64,000 nt of DNA from Ditibartonella apis. Its GTDB lineage: Bacteria; Pseudomonadota; Alphaproteobacteria; Rhizobiales; Rhizobiaceae. The translations under genes and the position numbers were made by a program. The stretch's first letter is position 1; every line of letters starts with the position of its first letter. The DNA lies in the NCBI RefSeq assembly GCF_001952075.1, contig NZ_LXYU01000004.1, positions 310,001 through 374,000 of the forward strand, given 5' to 3'. The notes under the pieces are model-generated. The model saw only the letters and a program-made list of their open reading frames with translations, ran no database searches and was not told the DNA's origin. Below, in pieces: positions 40,568-50,777 of the stretch.

Positions 40568-41589
40568 TTGATCGTAAACCTCAGGCAATCAACGACCTTG
40601 ATTCAATTGCGGAGGAGCAAAGTGATCCGTTTCTTGAAGAAGCACTGAACGAGCTCAACGAACTTGATTATGAAAAGGTTGATAAACAAAAAGCGAAATT
40701 CTCAAGTGGCAAAGTATTTCTATTGGCGGTGTTTCTGTTAGTTATTTTAAGTCTCGGACTATGGACGAGTGATCTTATAAATACTCTATTTGAAAAATAT
40801 GAGCTTGCGGGCTTTATTGCGCTTCTAATTACAATCATCGGGTTGATTGCACTGATTTTCTTTGTCATCGGAGAAGTAAGGGCGATCATGCGTTTGGCTT
40901 CTGTCGACAAAATACGGCTGGATGCCGAAGAAGCAACGAAAAAGGATGATATCGCCCGTGCCCGTCATTCGGTTGATGAATTGATCCGTTACACTGCCCG
41001 TAGTCCATATATCACTCAGGGCCGGAAAACGATGCAGTCACATCGTCAAGATATTATTGATGGCAAAGCGCTTATTCATCTTGCTGAATACGAGCTCCTT
41101 AGACCCCTCGATATGGAAGCACGGAAGCTCATCCTCAATTCTGCAAAACGAGTGTCGGTTGTCACTGCTGTTAGTCCGCGTGCCATCATTGACCTCGGCT
41201 ATGTTCTTTACGAAGTGGTCGGCCTCATCCGGCGGCTTGCCACGCTTTACGGGGCACGTCCCGGACGGTTCGGATTGTTTGCGCTCATCAAACGGGTGAT
41301 CTCCCACTTGGCTGTCACAGGAACTCTTGCTGTCGGTGACGGTCTCGTCGAACAATTTATCGGGCAAGGTCTCGCAACACGTCTTTCCGCAAGACTGGGA
41401 GAAGGTGTTGTAAACGGCCTCATGACAACGCGCATCGGAATTGCGACTATGGATGCTTTACGACCTTTTCCTTTCGATGGTGAAAAACGTCCGGGAATTA
41501 GTGATTTTACTGGCGACCTCATCGGATTGAACCGGAATAGAACCAAAGAAAATTTGAAAAAAGCAACTTCGTCAGGCGGAAAAGAATAA
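40564..41589 (+). CDS. YcjF-family (DUF697/TIGR01620) membrane protein
   Basis: A 341-residue protein with an acidic N-terminus, two adjacent membrane segments (about residues 50-70 and 80-102), and a C-terminal DUF697 region (ALIKRVISHLAVTGTLAVGD, then RLGEGVVNGLMTTRIGIATM). It is the partner encoded next to ycjX in many genomes and may anchor it to the inner membrane. Function is not established. Confidence 0.88.
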   Translation: MIDRKPQAINDLDSIAEEQSDPFLEEALNELNELDYEKVDKQKAKFSSGKVFLLAVFLLVILSLGLWTSDLINTLFEKYELAGFIALLITIIGLIALIFFVIGEVRAIMRLASVDKIRLDAEEATKKDDIARARHSVDELIRYTARSPYITQGRKTMQSHRQDIIDGKALIHLAEYELLRPLDMEARKLILNSAKRVSVVTAVSPRAIIDLGYVLYEVVGLIRRLATLYGARPGRFGLFALIKRVISHLAVTGTLAVGDGLVEQFIGQGLATRLSARLGEGVVNGLMTTRIGIATMDALRPFPFDGEKRPGISDFTGDLIGLNRNRTKENLKKATSSGGKE

Positions 41590-41691
41590 AGAATTAACCA
41601 TTTTTTCCCATAATGGCACGTAATGATTACCTCTCATACAGGTTCATATCTTTTCCTTTCTGTGTTGAGTAAAAGGCAGAGTAACGCCATT

Positions 41692-42225
41692 ATGAAAAAA
41701 ATAGTTTCGGCTTTTGTTGGATTGACTATCGCCACGTCGGCTTCTGTAACAGCAAGTCGGGCTGCCGACAGTGATGTCGAATTCTTCCATTCTATCGAAG
41801 GAAGCTGGGCCGGCCCGGGAGAGGTTGTGGCCGGAAAATATAAAGGAACGAAATTTACCTGTACTTTTGCCGGCACATCGGAAATTTCCCAAGTCGGGAT
41901 GACTCTTGATGGCAATTGCCGTGTTGGCGTTTTTTCACAACCTATGAAAGCCACAGTATCAAGAGGTCCTTCGGGCTTTTCCGGCGAGTTCAATGACGGT
42001 TCGAAAGGTGACGGATTGGACGTTGTTTCCGGAAAGGTTGGAGCCGATAGAATGGTATTCGGGCTTAACCGCAAGCAGTTGAACGGCGCAATGATGGCAC
42101 GCCTTGAAGATAAAAACTCGATGAACATCACCGTCTCTGTCAAAATTCAGGACGATTTAATCCCCGTTGTCGGAATGAAGCTGAAAAGGACAGGTGATGT
42201 TCCACGCGATTTTGCTAAAAAGTAA
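41692..42225 (+). CDS. small secreted protein of unknown function
   Basis: A 177-residue protein from ATG 41692 with a Sec signal peptide ending TASRA (about residue 25). The mature part is beta-rich, with EGSWAGPGEVVAGKYKGTKF and two cysteines about 17 residues apart (TCTFAG, GNCRVG) that could form a disulfide. It resembles periplasmic proteins often annotated as hypothetical in Brucella/Bartonella; I do not know its role. An upstream in-frame start at 41623 would mask the signal peptide. Confidence 0.75.
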   Translation: MKKIVSAFVGLTIATSASVTASRAADSDVEFFHSIEGSWAGPGEVVAGKYKGTKFTCTFAGTSEISQVGMTLDGNCRVGVFSQPMKATVSRGPSGFSGEFNDGSKGDGLDVVSGKVGADRMVFGLNRKQLNGAMMARLEDKNSMNITVSVKIQDDLIPVVGMKLKRTGDVPRDFAKK

Positions 42226-42269
42226 AAAATAAATCGGGTTTAGTGCACTTGTCGTATTTTATGCTTTGG

Positions 42270-42806
42270 TCACAGCAATGGTAGTGTGCGATAAGCGCGA
42301 TCAAGATACATAAGTGCGTCAACGCCGGGATTTCTTTTCACCGCGACAACTTCCCCGATGAGCACGTAATGTGTAGCATGGACATGCCAGCCTACCAGTT
42401 GGCAATCCAGTGCAACAAGTGCATCGGATAAAACCGGTGAACCGGTTTTCAGCATTTGCCATTTGCCATGCGAAAATCGTTCAGGCTGCGTCAGACCCCC
42501 GCGACCAGCAAAAATATCGGATAAATTTTTATGATGTCCAGCTAAAGTGTTGACACAGAATTTCTCGTTTTCGATAAAAATCCTGTTTTCCTCGTGTTGT
42601 CGCATAAGGCAGACAAGAACAGTTGGCGGATCATCGGATAGAGAACAACAGGCTGAAATCGTGACTCCACGTTTATTCCTTGCCCCGTCGGTCGTCACAA
42701 TATGGACTGCACCGGCAAAATGGCTCATGGCATCGCGATATTCCACGGATGACACAGTGACTATCGGTTTGTCCGAGGGGATTAAATGTGTCGAATGTTC
42801 AGTCAT
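42270..42806 (-). CDS. flavin reductase family protein (RutF/HpaC-like)
   Basis: The 178-residue protein belongs to the FMN-binding split-barrel flavin reductases, which supply reduced FMN or FAD to partner monooxygenases. Motifs seen are FAGAVHIVTTDGARNKRGVT, ISACCSLSDDPPTVLVCL, CVNTLAGHHKNLSDIFAGRG and the C-terminal LMYLDRAYRTL. No monooxygenase gene lies nearby, so the partner is unknown. Confidence 0.9.
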   Translation of the reverse strand: MTEHSTHLIPSDKPIVTVSSVEYRDAMSHFAGAVHIVTTDGARNKRGVTISACCSLSDDPPTVLVCLMRQHEENRIFIENEKFCVNTLAGHHKNLSDIFAGRGGLTQPERFSHGKWQMLKTGSPVLSDALVALDCQLVGWHVHATHYVLIGEVVAVKRNPGVDALMYLDRAYRTLPLL

Positions 42807-43013
42807 AATTCATTATTCGAAGAAGCCGGTTCATAATTTTTGAAATTTTCGGTTGAAATTTCCAGTGCATTAGTACGCAAATTTTTCCTAAAATGCTAGC
42901 AATCTCGGTTAAAATAACTTTGATAATGAACGGGTTCTTATGTGGATCTGCCGAAAAACGGGTTTTATCTCGGATGAGCTCCGTGGTAGGAAACACCAGC
43001 CAAGGAGATTGAT

Positions 43014-43682
43014 ATGTCTTTTCAACAAGTAATCGCCCCTTCTATCCTCGCGTCGGACTTTTCACGTCTTGGTCAGGAAATTACCGACGTCGTCGCTGCC
43101 GGCGCTGATTGGGTTCATGTTGATGTTATGGACGGTCATTTCGTACCGAACATAACATTTGGTCCCGATGTTGTGAAAGCAATCAGGCCAGTTACGGAAG
43201 CAATCTTTGATGTTCACCTGATGATTTCCCCCGTTGATGGCTATCTTGAAAGCTTCGCCAAAGCGGGAGCTGACATCATAACGGTTCATGCAGAATCGAC
43301 CCCCCACCCCCATAGGTCTTTGCAAGCTATAAAAGCACTGGGCAAGAAAGCCGGCATTTCGCTTAATCCGGGCACACCTGAAAGTGCGATAGAGTATCTT
43401 CTGGATCAAATTGATCTCGTCCTTGTAATGACAGTCAATCCGGGTTTCGGCGGCCAGAGCTTTATTCCAGCGATGATTGAAAAAATCAAAAAACTACGAG
43501 CCATGATCGGTGAACGCCCCATAACATTGGAAGTTGATGGTGGAATCACCGTCGAAACAATTCAAAGCGCTGCACGTGCCGGCGCTGACGCGTTTGTTGC
43601 CGGATCTGCAATATTTAAGAACGGCAATAAAGAAATTTATAAATCCCGCATTGAAGCCTTGCGCAAAGCAGCAAGAAACTGA
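43014..43682 (+). CDS. rpe: ribulose-phosphate 3-epimerase
   Basis: Rpe interconverts ribulose-5-phosphate and xylulose-5-phosphate in the pentose phosphate pathway. The 222-residue TIM barrel shows [50 protein letters not shown] and EVDGGI, with the metal and catalytic residues. AAGGAG precedes the ATG. purB follows after 17 bases, so the two are probably one transcript. Confidence 0.98.
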   Translation: MSFQQVIAPSILASDFSRLGQEITDVVAAGADWVHVDVMDGHFVPNITFGPDVVKAIRPVTEAIFDVHLMISPVDGYLESFAKAGADIITVHAESTPHPHRSLQAIKALGKKAGISLNPGTPESAIEYLLDQIDLVLVMTVNPGFGGQSFIPAMIEKIKKLRAMIGERPITLEVDGGITVETIQSAARAGADAFVAGSAIFKNGNKEIYKSRIEALRKAARN

Positions 43683-43699
43683 ACAGAAGGAACTCGATC

Positions 43700-45001
43700 A
43701 TGATACCGCGTTATTCCCGTCCTGAAATGGTTGACATCTGGTCACCAGAAACAAAATACCGCATATGGTTCGAGATTGAAGCACATGCTTGCACAGCGCT
43801 TGCAAAAATAGGAGTGATTCCGGAGGAAGCTGCGAAAAATATCTGGGAGAAAGGGAGCAAGGCAAAATTCGATGTTTCCAGAATTCAGGAAATCGAGGCC
43901 GTCACAAAGCATGATGTCATCGCATTTCTCACTCATCTTGCCGAATTTGTCGGTCCCGATTCCCGCTTCATTCACCAGGGTATGACGTCTTCTGATGTGT
44001 TGGATACAACTCTCAATGTCCAGCTGATGAGAGCGTCCGATATTCTTATCAAAGATATGGATGGACTTCTCGCAGCCCTGAAAAAACGTGCCTTCGAATT
44101 CAAAGACACTGTCATGATCGGCCGGAGCCACGGTATCCATGCCGAACCAACAACTTTCGGACTCAAGCTAGCGTTTGCATATGCGGAATTTTCGCGCTGT
44201 CGCGCCCGTCTTGTTGCTGCCAAGGAAGAAATTTCAACATGTGCAATTTCGGGAGCTGTTGGAACTTTTGCAAATATTGATCCGCGTGTTGAAGCTTATG
44301 TAGCCAATCAATTGGGTATGCGTCCGGAACCGATTTCGACGCAGATCATCCCTCGCGACAGACATGCAATGTTTTTTGCAACTCTTGCCGTCATCGCTTC
44401 GTCTATCGAACGTTTGTCGATTGAAATTCGCCACTTGCAAAGAACAGAAGTTCTTGAAGCTGAAGAATATTTTTCTCCGGGGCAAAAAGGTTCCTCTGCA
44501 ATGCCGCATAAACGCAATCCGGTTTTAAGCGAAAACCTTACCGGGCTGTCGCGTATGATACGGTCTTTTGCTATGCCAGCTATGGAAGATGTCGCTTTAT
44601 GGCACGAGCGCGACATTTCGCATTCGTCGGTTGAACGTTTTATCGGTCCTGATGCAACAATCACTCTTGATTTCGCATTGGCTCGGCTTACTTCGGTAAT
44701 TGATAAGCTACTCGTCTATCCGGAAAATATGATGAAAAATCTGAACAAGTTCCATGGATTGGTCAACTCGCAACGGGTACTTTTGGCTTTAACGCAAAAA
44801 GGTGTCAGTCGCGAAGATGCCTACCGGATCGTACAACGCAATGCGATGCAGGTTTGGGAACATGGCAAGGATTTCCTTCACGAGCTGTTGGCTGATCCGG
44901 ATGTCCGACGCGTTTTGAGCGAAGAAGAAATCCGTGAAAAATTCGATCTCGGATACCACACAAAATATGTTGATACTATCTTTCACCGTGTATTCGGATA
45001 A
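43700..45001 (+). CDS. purB: adenylosuccinate lyase
   Basis: PurB acts twice in purine synthesis, splitting SAICAR and adenylosuccinate. The 433-residue protein carries the fumarase/aspartase signature GSSAMPHKRNP (near 264), the catalytic region IHQGMTSSDVLDT and GRSHGIHAEPTTFG. A GAAGGA site precedes ATG 43700. A palindrome cluster lies just after the gene. Confidence 0.98.
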   Translation: MIPRYSRPEMVDIWSPETKYRIWFEIEAHACTALAKIGVIPEEAAKNIWEKGSKAKFDVSRIQEIEAVTKHDVIAFLTHLAEFVGPDSRFIHQGMTSSDVLDTTLNVQLMRASDILIKDMDGLLAALKKRAFEFKDTVMIGRSHGIHAEPTTFGLKLAFAYAEFSRCRARLVAAKEEISTCAISGAVGTFANIDPRVEAYVANQLGMRPEPISTQIIPRDRHAMFFATLAVIASSIERLSIEIRHLQRTEVLEAEEYFSPGQKGSSAMPHKRNPVLSENLTGLSRMIRSFAMPAMEDVALWHERDISHSSVERFIGPDATITLDFALARLTSVIDKLLVYPENMMKNLNKFHGLVNSQRVLLALTQKGVSREDAYRIVQRNAMQVWEHGKDFLHELLADPDVRRVLSEEEIREKFDLGYHTKYVDTIFHRVFG

Positions 45002-45026
45002 AACAGTTCTAATAAGTCGATAATCT

Positions 45027-45060
45027 ACATGTTGATCAACATACAAGTTGGTCAACATGT
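45027..45060. repeat. nested palindromes after purB
   Basis: A perfect 14-bp palindrome ATGTTGATCAACAT (45029-45042) lies within a larger hairpin, ACATGTTGATCAAC against GTTGGTCAACATGT, one G-U pair, 6-base loop. More TGTTG half-sites follow to about 45100. No T-run follows, so an operator for the downstream hydrolase gene is as likely as a terminator of purB. Confidence 0.5.
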
Positions 45061-45161
45061 TATATGTTGTTAACGCTTATGTTGCATCGACCTGTTGATC
45101 TATCGGGTCACAACTGTCGCTGTCCGGACGATTATAAAACTGGCAGTCAAGAGGTTTATTG

Positions 45162-45710
45162 ATGAAAGCAAATCAGGTTGATATCCTCATTGTCCCCGGC
45201 TATCAGGGGTCGGGCCCCGATCACTGGCAAACGCGGTGGGAACAAAAGCTTTCGACAGCCCATCGGGTGGAACAAGCCGAATGGTCCAAACCTGTTCGGG
45301 AAGACTGGACAAGAGAACTCATCAAGGAAGTAGAGGCAGCCGAAAAACCTGTCGTTATTGTTGCCCATTCACTCGGCGTACCAACATTTATTCTTTCAGT
45401 GCCGTTTCTTGGTAAAAAGGTGCGTGGTGCGTTCCTCGTTGCACCGCCTGACGTATCAAACCCCTATATTCGTCCTAAGCATCTCATGACATTTGGCCCC
45501 TACCCGCGTAGCCGTCTGCCGTTTCCGTCGATTGTTATTGCCAGTCATAATGATGAATATTGCGAGTTTTCCGTTGCCGAAAAGATTGCGGAAGATTGGG
45601 GTTCGCTATTTATTGATGCCGGTGAAGCCGGCCACATCAATGCAGCTTCCGGCTATGGTCCATGGCCAGAAGGACTTATGGTGTTTTCGCAATTTCTAGC
45701 AAAGCTTTAA
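45162..45710 (+). CDS. RBBP9/YdeN-family alpha/beta hydrolase
   Basis: A 182-residue serine hydrolase fold. Motifs are LIVPGYQGSGPDHWQTRWE at the start, the nucleophile in VAHSLGVPTF, the acid in ASHNDEYCEF, and the His in GEAGHINAASGYGPWPEG. ATG 45162 has GAGG seven bases upstream. The substrate is unknown. It lies inside the purine gene region but behind a palindrome cluster, so it may be separately controlled. Confidence 0.88.
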   Translation: MKANQVDILIVPGYQGSGPDHWQTRWEQKLSTAHRVEQAEWSKPVREDWTRELIKEVEAAEKPVVIVAHSLGVPTFILSVPFLGKKVRGAFLVAPPDVSNPYIRPKHLMTFGPYPRSRLPFPSIVIASHNDEYCEFSVAEKIAEDWGSLFIDAGEAGHINAASGYGPWPEGLMVFSQFLAKL

Positions 45711-45714
45711 GTTA

Positions 45715-45750
45715 ACAAAAAACCGCCTCGGATAAAGTGACAGGGCGGTT
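45715..45750 (-). terminator. intrinsic terminator of the ATPase zeta-subunit gene
   Basis: On the minus strand AACCGCC(C) pairs with GGCGGTT around a 16-base loop and is followed by a T-run. It lies about 30 bases after the zeta gene stop, between convergent genes. Confidence 0.7.
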
Positions 45751-45778
45751 GGACTGCAAGAATTTCAATATAGATTTT

Positions 45779-46099
45779 TTAGCTGTTTTTAACGCGTTCG
45801 ATAGCTTCTCTGAGAAGTTGAGCCATTTTGTTACGCAACTTGCTTTCGTCAATCTCAACATTGGATGCATGAAAGTCATGGACGATTTTTTGAACAACAG
45901 CTTCTTCATTACTACGCTGGAACGATGCGTTCACGACTTCTTTGGCATATTCGTTAGCGGCTTCACCGGTTTTTCCCAGACGGTCGGCAGCCCAAAGGCC
46001 GATCATACGATTCGAAAGGGCATTAGCTTTGAAACGAAGTTCCTCATCGATCATATACTTCTGTTCGAAAGCGTCCGCACGCTCTTTCATCCCGTCCAT
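45779..46099 (-). CDS. F1-ATPase inhibitor zeta subunit (DUF1476)
   Basis: A 106-residue, helical protein of the DUF1476 family. In Paracoccus and other alphaproteobacteria this family is the zeta subunit, whose N-terminus blocks ATP hydrolysis by the F1 motor. Family features are DAFEQKYMIDEELRFKANAL, MIGLWAADRLGKTGEAA, and a C-terminal helical half. The start has GGAGAG seven bases upstream; an ATG three codons later is possible. It is divergent from purC. How strongly this homologue inhibits varies within the family and is not readable here. Confidence 0.92.
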   Translation of the reverse strand: MDGMKERADAFEQKYMIDEELRFKANALSNRMIGLWAADRLGKTGEAANEYAKEVVNASFQRSNEEAVVQKIVHDFHASNVEIDESKLRNKMAQLLREAIERVKNS

Positions 46100-46305
46100 G
46101 AGAATCTCTCCTAATTTTTGCCATGATCCGGCTTACGCGCATGTTCTTGCAACATTTAATTCATGTTAGCAATAGTATACGTGAAATTAACTTGTATCAA
46201 AATTGGAAATTTTGGTGTCTATCACGTGGAAATGATTGTGGAATCCCACGAATTGCGTTAGGGAAACATCAAGCTAATTTATCAGCTTTAATTAAGGAAA
46301 AAGCC

Positions 46306-47070
46306 ATGAACCGTCGTCACCGCATTTATGAAGGTAAAGCCAAGATTTTGTATGAAGGGCCGGAACCGGGGACATATATCCAGTTTTTCAAGGATGATGC
46401 TACCGCTTTTAATGCAAAAAAGCATGAAGTCATCGACGGTAAAGGCGTTTTGAATAATCGTATATCCGAGTATATATTTACGCAGCTCGCACGCATCGGA
46501 ATTCCAACCCATTTTATCAAACGCGTTAACATGCGCGAGCAGCTCATCAAAGCTGTGGATATGGTGCCTCTGGAAGTCGTTGTGCGCAATGTTGCTGCCG
46601 GCTCGATATCAAAACGTCTTGGCATTGAGGAAGGAACGCCCCTTCCCCAGTCAATCATTGAGTTCTATTATAAAAAAGACAAGCTCGATGACCCCATGGT
46701 ATCTGAAGAGCATATTACAGCGTTTGGCTGGGCTACTCCTGCCGAGCTTGAAGACATCATGCAATTATCAATACGAATTAACGACTTCCTGACCGGTCTT
46801 TTTGTCGGCGTTGGTATCGAACTCATCGACTTCAAAATGGAGTTTGGCCGTTTATGGGAAGGCGATGTCATGCATATCGTATTGGCAGACGAAATTTCTC
46901 CAGACTCGTCAAGACTTTGGGATATAAACACCAAAGAAAAAATGGATAAAGATAGATTTCGCCGTGATATGGGCGGCTTGATTGAAGCCTATCAGGAGGT
47001 TGCAAAACGTCTTGGAATCATGAATGAGAATGAGCAATCGCGGCCGAACGGTCCCGTTCTTGTAAAATAA
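46306..47070 (+). CDS. purC: SAICAR synthase
   Basis: PurC couples CAIR to aspartate. The start is ATG 46306 (254 residues) with AAGGAAA upstream; a frame extending to 46123 is unsupported. Motifs are [56 protein letters not shown] and DFKMEFGR. A hairpin separates it from purS, which could reduce read-through. Confidence 0.97.
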   Translation: MNRRHRIYEGKAKILYEGPEPGTYIQFFKDDATAFNAKKHEVIDGKGVLNNRISEYIFTQLARIGIPTHFIKRVNMREQLIKAVDMVPLEVVVRNVAAGSISKRLGIEEGTPLPQSIIEFYYKKDKLDDPMVSEEHITAFGWATPAELEDIMQLSIRINDFLTGLFVGVGIELIDFKMEFGRLWEGDVMHIVLADEISPDSSRLWDINTKEKMDKDRFRRDMGGLIEAYQEVAKRLGIMNENEQSRPNGPVLVK

Positions 47071-47077
47071 TTCTTCG

Positions 47078-47105
47078 GGCGGCTTTTAAGCCGCCTTACC
47101 TTTTT
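47078..47105 (+). terminator. hairpin between purC and purS
   Basis: GGCGGCTT and AAGCCGCC form a perfect 8-bp stem with a 2-base loop, followed by TTACCTTTTT. It looks like a weak or partial terminator inside the pur cluster and overlaps the leader of purS. Confidence 0.65.
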
Positions 47106-47128
47106 GGCAAAAAATGCAGGAATAAATC

Positions 47129-47368
47129 ATGGAAGCGCGTGTAACCGTCACTCTCAAGGCTGGCGTTCTTGATCCTCAGGGTAAAGCAATTGTCGGCGCA
47201 TTGGATAGCCTCGATTTCAAAGGTGTCCAATCTGTCAGACAAGGAAAGGTCTTCGATATTGTATTGGATGACCTTAATAAAGACGAGGCAAAAAAACAGC
47301 TCAAAGAAATGTGCGAACAATTGCTCGCCAACACAGTTATAGAAAATTACCAGATTGAACTTTTATAA
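47129..47368 (+). CDS. purS: FGAM synthase subunit PurS
   Basis: PurS is the small subunit that brings PurL and PurQ together for FGAM synthesis. The 79-residue protein has the family start MEARVTVTLKAGVLDPQGKA, and SVRQGKVFDI. It is present because PurL here is the short type. purQ follows after 18 bases. Confidence 0.97.
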   Translation: MEARVTVTLKAGVLDPQGKAIVGALDSLDFKGVQSVRQGKVFDIVLDDLNKDEAKKQLKEMCEQLLANTVIENYQIELL

Positions 47369-47386
47369 ACGGAAACGGATGGCGTG

Positions 47387-48055
47387 ATGAAAACTGCAGT
47401 AATCCAGTTACCAGGGCTAAATCGTGACCGTGACATGGTTGACGCTCTGCGTCTGATAACCGGCGTGGAGCCACTTAAAATCTGGCAGACAGAAACGACT
47501 ATACCGAACGTCGATCTCATCGTGATCCCCGGCGGTTTTTCTTACGGTGATTATTTGCGGTGTGGAGCAATCGCAGCAAGAATGCCGGTTATGAAAGCCG
47601 TATGTGAACAAGCCGAACGGGGAACAAAGATCATAGGCGTCTGCAACGGTTTCCAGATTCTGGTGGAGGCAGGACTACTTCCCGGTGTATTGATGAGGAA
47701 TGCTTCGTTGCGGTTTGTCTGCCGCGAAATAAAGTTGCAAATTGTCAACGAAAAGACGGTATTCTCAAGGGCTTACGATAAAAACGAGATCATTCGTTGT
47801 CCGGTTGCCCATCAGGATGGCAACTATTATGCCGACAAAAATACGATAGACCGGCTGGAAGGTAATGGACAGGTCGTCTTCCGTTACGCCGAAGGCACAA
47901 ACCCGAACGGATCGATTGATGATATTGCGGGTATCGTCAATGAAAAGGGTAACATCCTCGGCATGATGCCCCACCCCGAAGACCTAGTAGAGCCCGCTCA
48001 TGGCGGCACAGATGGTAAAAGACTTTTTGCCGGTGCATTAGGAATTACAGCATGA
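47387..48055 (+). CDS. purQ: FGAM synthase glutaminase subunit PurQ
   Basis: PurQ is the class I glutamine amidotransferase that supplies ammonia to PurL. From ATG 47387 it has 222 residues; a GTG one codon upstream is possible. The catalytic cysteine is in GVCNGFQIL (near residue 86), and the His/Glu pair in [15 protein letters not shown]. Its stop overlaps the start of a lipoprotein gene by four bases. Confidence 0.97.
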   Translation: MKTAVIQLPGLNRDRDMVDALRLITGVEPLKIWQTETTIPNVDLIVIPGGFSYGDYLRCGAIAARMPVMKAVCEQAERGTKIIGVCNGFQILVEAGLLPGVLMRNASLRFVCREIKLQIVNEKTVFSRAYDKNEIIRCPVAHQDGNYYADKNTIDRLEGNGQVVFRYAEGTNPNGSIDDIAGIVNEKGNILGMMPHPEDLVEPAHGGTDGKRLFAGALGITA

Positions 48056-48453
48056 AAATTCGAAAGATAACAACGTGTTCGGTTTTATTACTAAGCCTGG
48101 GGCTTTATGCCTGCACTCAAAAAACCGGTCCCGGAAATATTGAACTTGCAAGCGGTGAGCCTGCACTCAAAACGATGGAACGTGTCGCGTTGGCAGCTAA
48201 TCGTTGCTGGTTCAAATCCGACAAAGCAGAATTCAAACGCTATGGTTTCGAACCTGAACTCCAGTCTTATTCCGGTCGGCCGCGCATGCTCATTGTTCCA
48301 AAGAGTACACCGGGTGGCAAGCCGATACTTGTGGTTGAAGCCGAAGGCAATCCCGCAAAAGTTTCAGTTTACGGTCCACTCATGGCAACGCCTCACGGCA
48401 ACGCAATTGGTGAGGACATTGATCGTTGGGTTAAAGGCGACAACCAGTGCTGA
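48052..48453 (+). CDS. small lipoprotein coupled to purQ, function unknown
   Basis: A 133-residue protein with a lipoprotein signal, lipobox GLYAC (Cys near 21). The mature part has a conserved-looking [20 protein letters not shown] and [14 protein letters not shown], and a cysteine at the very C-terminus, so a disulfide with the CW motif is possible. Its ATG overlaps the purQ stop (ATGA) and purL begins 52 bases after its stop. That puts a secreted lipoprotein inside a cytosolic pathway operon. I do not know the family. Confidence 0.85.
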   Translation: MKIRKITTCSVLLLSLGLYACTQKTGPGNIELASGEPALKTMERVALAANRCWFKSDKAEFKRYGFEPELQSYSGRPRMLIVPKSTPGGKPILVVEAEGNPAKVSVYGPLMATPHGNAIGEDIDRWVKGDNQC

Positions 48454-48505
48454 CAGTAACCCACTTGTTTATATTGAATTCGAAGTTGTTTGATGGAGCC
48501 AACCA

Positions 48506-50713
48506 ATGAGCGTGAAAAACGACATTGCCATTACGCCGGCAATTATTGCTGCCCACGGTTTAAAACCCGATGAATACGCACGCATTCTAGAGCTCGTTGG
48601 TCGTGAGCCGACATTTACGGAGCTCGGGATTTTTTCGGCAATGTGGAACGAACATTGCTCTTATAAATCGTCCAAGAAATGGCTCCGCACACTCCCGACC
48701 AAAGGAGATTGCGTTATTCAGGGGCCTGGCGAGAATGCGGGCATTGTTGATATCGGCGATGGTGAATGTGTAGTTTTCAAGATGGAAAGCCATAATCACC
48801 CCTCTTATATCGAACCCTATCAGGGAGCAGCCACAGGTGTTGGTGGTATTTTGAGAGACGTATTCACGATGGGCGCCCGACCTGTCGCGGCAATGAATGC
48901 ATTGCGTTTTGGAGCTCCCGACCACCCACGCACAAGACATCTCGTTTCCGGCGTTGTATCCGGTGTGGGTGGTTATGGGAATGCGTTCGGCGTTCCGACG
49001 GTAGCCGGTGAAGTCAATTTCGACAAAAGCTATAATGGCAATATTCTGGTCAATGCATTTGCTGCTGGAATTGCTAAGACCAATGCACTTTTTTATTCGA
49101 AAGCGGAAGGTGTTGGCCTTCCTGTTGTATATCTCGGTGCAAAAACCGGTCGTGATGGCGTTGGTGGAGCCACTATGGCTTCTGCCGAATTTGATGACAC
49201 AATCAGTGAAAAACGCCCGACTGTTCAAGTTGGTGACCCGTTTACCGAAAAATGTCTGTTGGAAGCCTGTCTTGAACTTATGGCTTCCGGCGCAGTTATA
49301 GCGATCCAGGATATGGGAGCTGCCGGTCTTACCTGCTCTGCCGTTGAAATGGGCGCAAAAGGCGATCTCGGTATCGAACTTGATCTTGATCGTGTTCCCG
49401 TTCGAGAAACCAACATGTCAGCTTATGAAATGATGCTTTCGGAAAGCCAGGAACGTATGCTGATGATTTTGAAGCCGGAGCTTGAGAAAGAGGCTGCCGC
49501 GATCTTCAAAAAATGGGGTCTCGATTTTGCTATTGTCGGGAAAACGACCGACGATCTACGGTTTCGTGTCCTTCAACATGGCAAAGAGGTTGCCAATCTA
49601 CCCATCAAGAAGTTGGGCGACGAAGCGCCGGAATATGACCGCCCATGGGTCAAGCCGCAAGAAGCTTCACCCGTCAAGTTGGAAAATATCAAAGAGGTTA
49701 ATCTTCAAGATGCATTGCTGAAACTTGTCGGCTCGGCCGATCAAAGCTCGCGGCGCTGGGTTTACGAACAATATGACACTCTTATTCAGGGGAATAGTCT
49801 TGTTCGTCCTGGTGGTGATGCAGGTGTTATCCGTGTCGAAGGAAATCCGCATAAAGCGCTTGCATTCTCTTCCGATGTGACACCGAGATATTGTCAAGCA
49901 GATCCCTTTGAAGGTGGTAAACAGGCTGTAGCAGAATGTTGGCGCAACCTTTGTGCGACAGGTGCAAAGCCGCTCGCCTGTAGTGATAATCTGAACTTCG
50001 GCAATCCTGAAAAGCCGGAAATTATGGGCCAGCTTGTCTATGCCATCAAAGGTATCAGCGAAGCGTGCAAAGCTCTCGACTTTCCGATCGTATCGGGAAA
50101 TGTTTCGCTTTATAATGAAACCAATGGCGAAGGAATTCTGCCTACACCAACGATGGCCGGTGTTGGTCTTATCAATGACTGGCAGAATATGGCAAGAATC
50201 GATGGTATGAAGGACAATGATACTATCCTTATCGTTGGCGGTTGCGGTTCCCATCTAGGACAATCGATATATTTACGCGATATTCTCGACATGGAACAAG
50301 GTACGCCTCCTCATGTCGACCTTAAAAAAGAAAAGACCAATGGTAATTTCATAAGAAATCTGATAGAAAACAAGGACGTTGATGCTTGCCATGATCTTTC
50401 TGATGGTGGTTTGGCAATTGCACTGGCAGAGATGGTTATCAAATCCCGCCGTGGTGTGAAGATTGCATTGACTGGAAAGACGCCGGCTCATGCTGAACTC
50501 TTTGGTGAAGATCAGGCACGCTACCTTATTGCTGTTAACTGTAAAAAACTTGAAAAAGTTAAGGAACAGGCGAAAAAAACAGGCGTCGAACTTGACCAAT
50601 TAGGAACTGTCACTGGTGATAATCTTGTTGTTGAAGGGCAGATAAAACTGTCTGTCAACCAACTTGAAAATGCCTATGAGAGCTGGTTTCCCGATTTCAT
50701 GGAAAATAAGTAA
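48506..50713 (+). CDS. purL: FGAM synthase large subunit PurL
   Basis: PurL converts FGAR to FGAM using ATP and ammonia from PurQ. The 735-residue length is the small type that needs PurS and PurQ, both encoded just upstream. Motifs include [56 protein letters not shown] and [20 protein letters not shown] precedes the ATG. Confidence 0.98.
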   Translation: MSVKNDIAITPAIIAAHGLKPDEYARILELVGREPTFTELGIFSAMWNEHCSYKSSKKWLRTLPTKGDCVIQGPGENAGIVDIGDGECVVFKMESHNHPSYIEPYQGAATGVGGILRDVFTMGARPVAAMNALRFGAPDHPRTRHLVSGVVSGVGGYGNAFGVPTVAGEVNFDKSYNGNILVNAFAAGIAKTNALFYSKAEGVGLPVVYLGAKTGRDGVGGATMASAEFDDTISEKRPTVQVGDPFTEKCLLEACLELMASGAVIAIQDMGAAGLTCSAVEMGAKGDLGIELDLDRVPVRETNMSAYEMMLSESQERMLMILKPELEKEAAAIFKKWGLDFAIVGKTTDDLRFRVLQHGKEVANLPIKKLGDEAPEYDRPWVKPQEASPVKLENIKEVNLQDALLKLVGSADQSSRRWVYEQYDTLIQGNSLVRPGGDAGVIRVEGNPHKALAFSSDVTPRYCQADPFEGGKQAVAECWRNLCATGAKPLACSDNLNFGNPEKPEIMGQLVYAIKGISEACKALDFPIVSGNVSLYNETNGEGILPTPTMAGVGLINDWQNMARIDGMKDNDTILIVGGCGSHLGQSIYLRDILDMEQGTPPHVDLKKEKTNGNFIRNLIENKDVDACHDLSDGGLAIALAEMVIKSRRGVKIALTGKTPAHAELFGEDQARYLIAVNCKKLEKVKEQAKKTGVELDQLGTVTGDNLVVEGQIKLSVNQLENAYESWFPDFMENK

Positions 50714-50777
50714 CAAAACTTCGATTACAAACCTGGCTTGTGCTATTCTTTAAGTCCGAAAATATAGGAGATGCATT

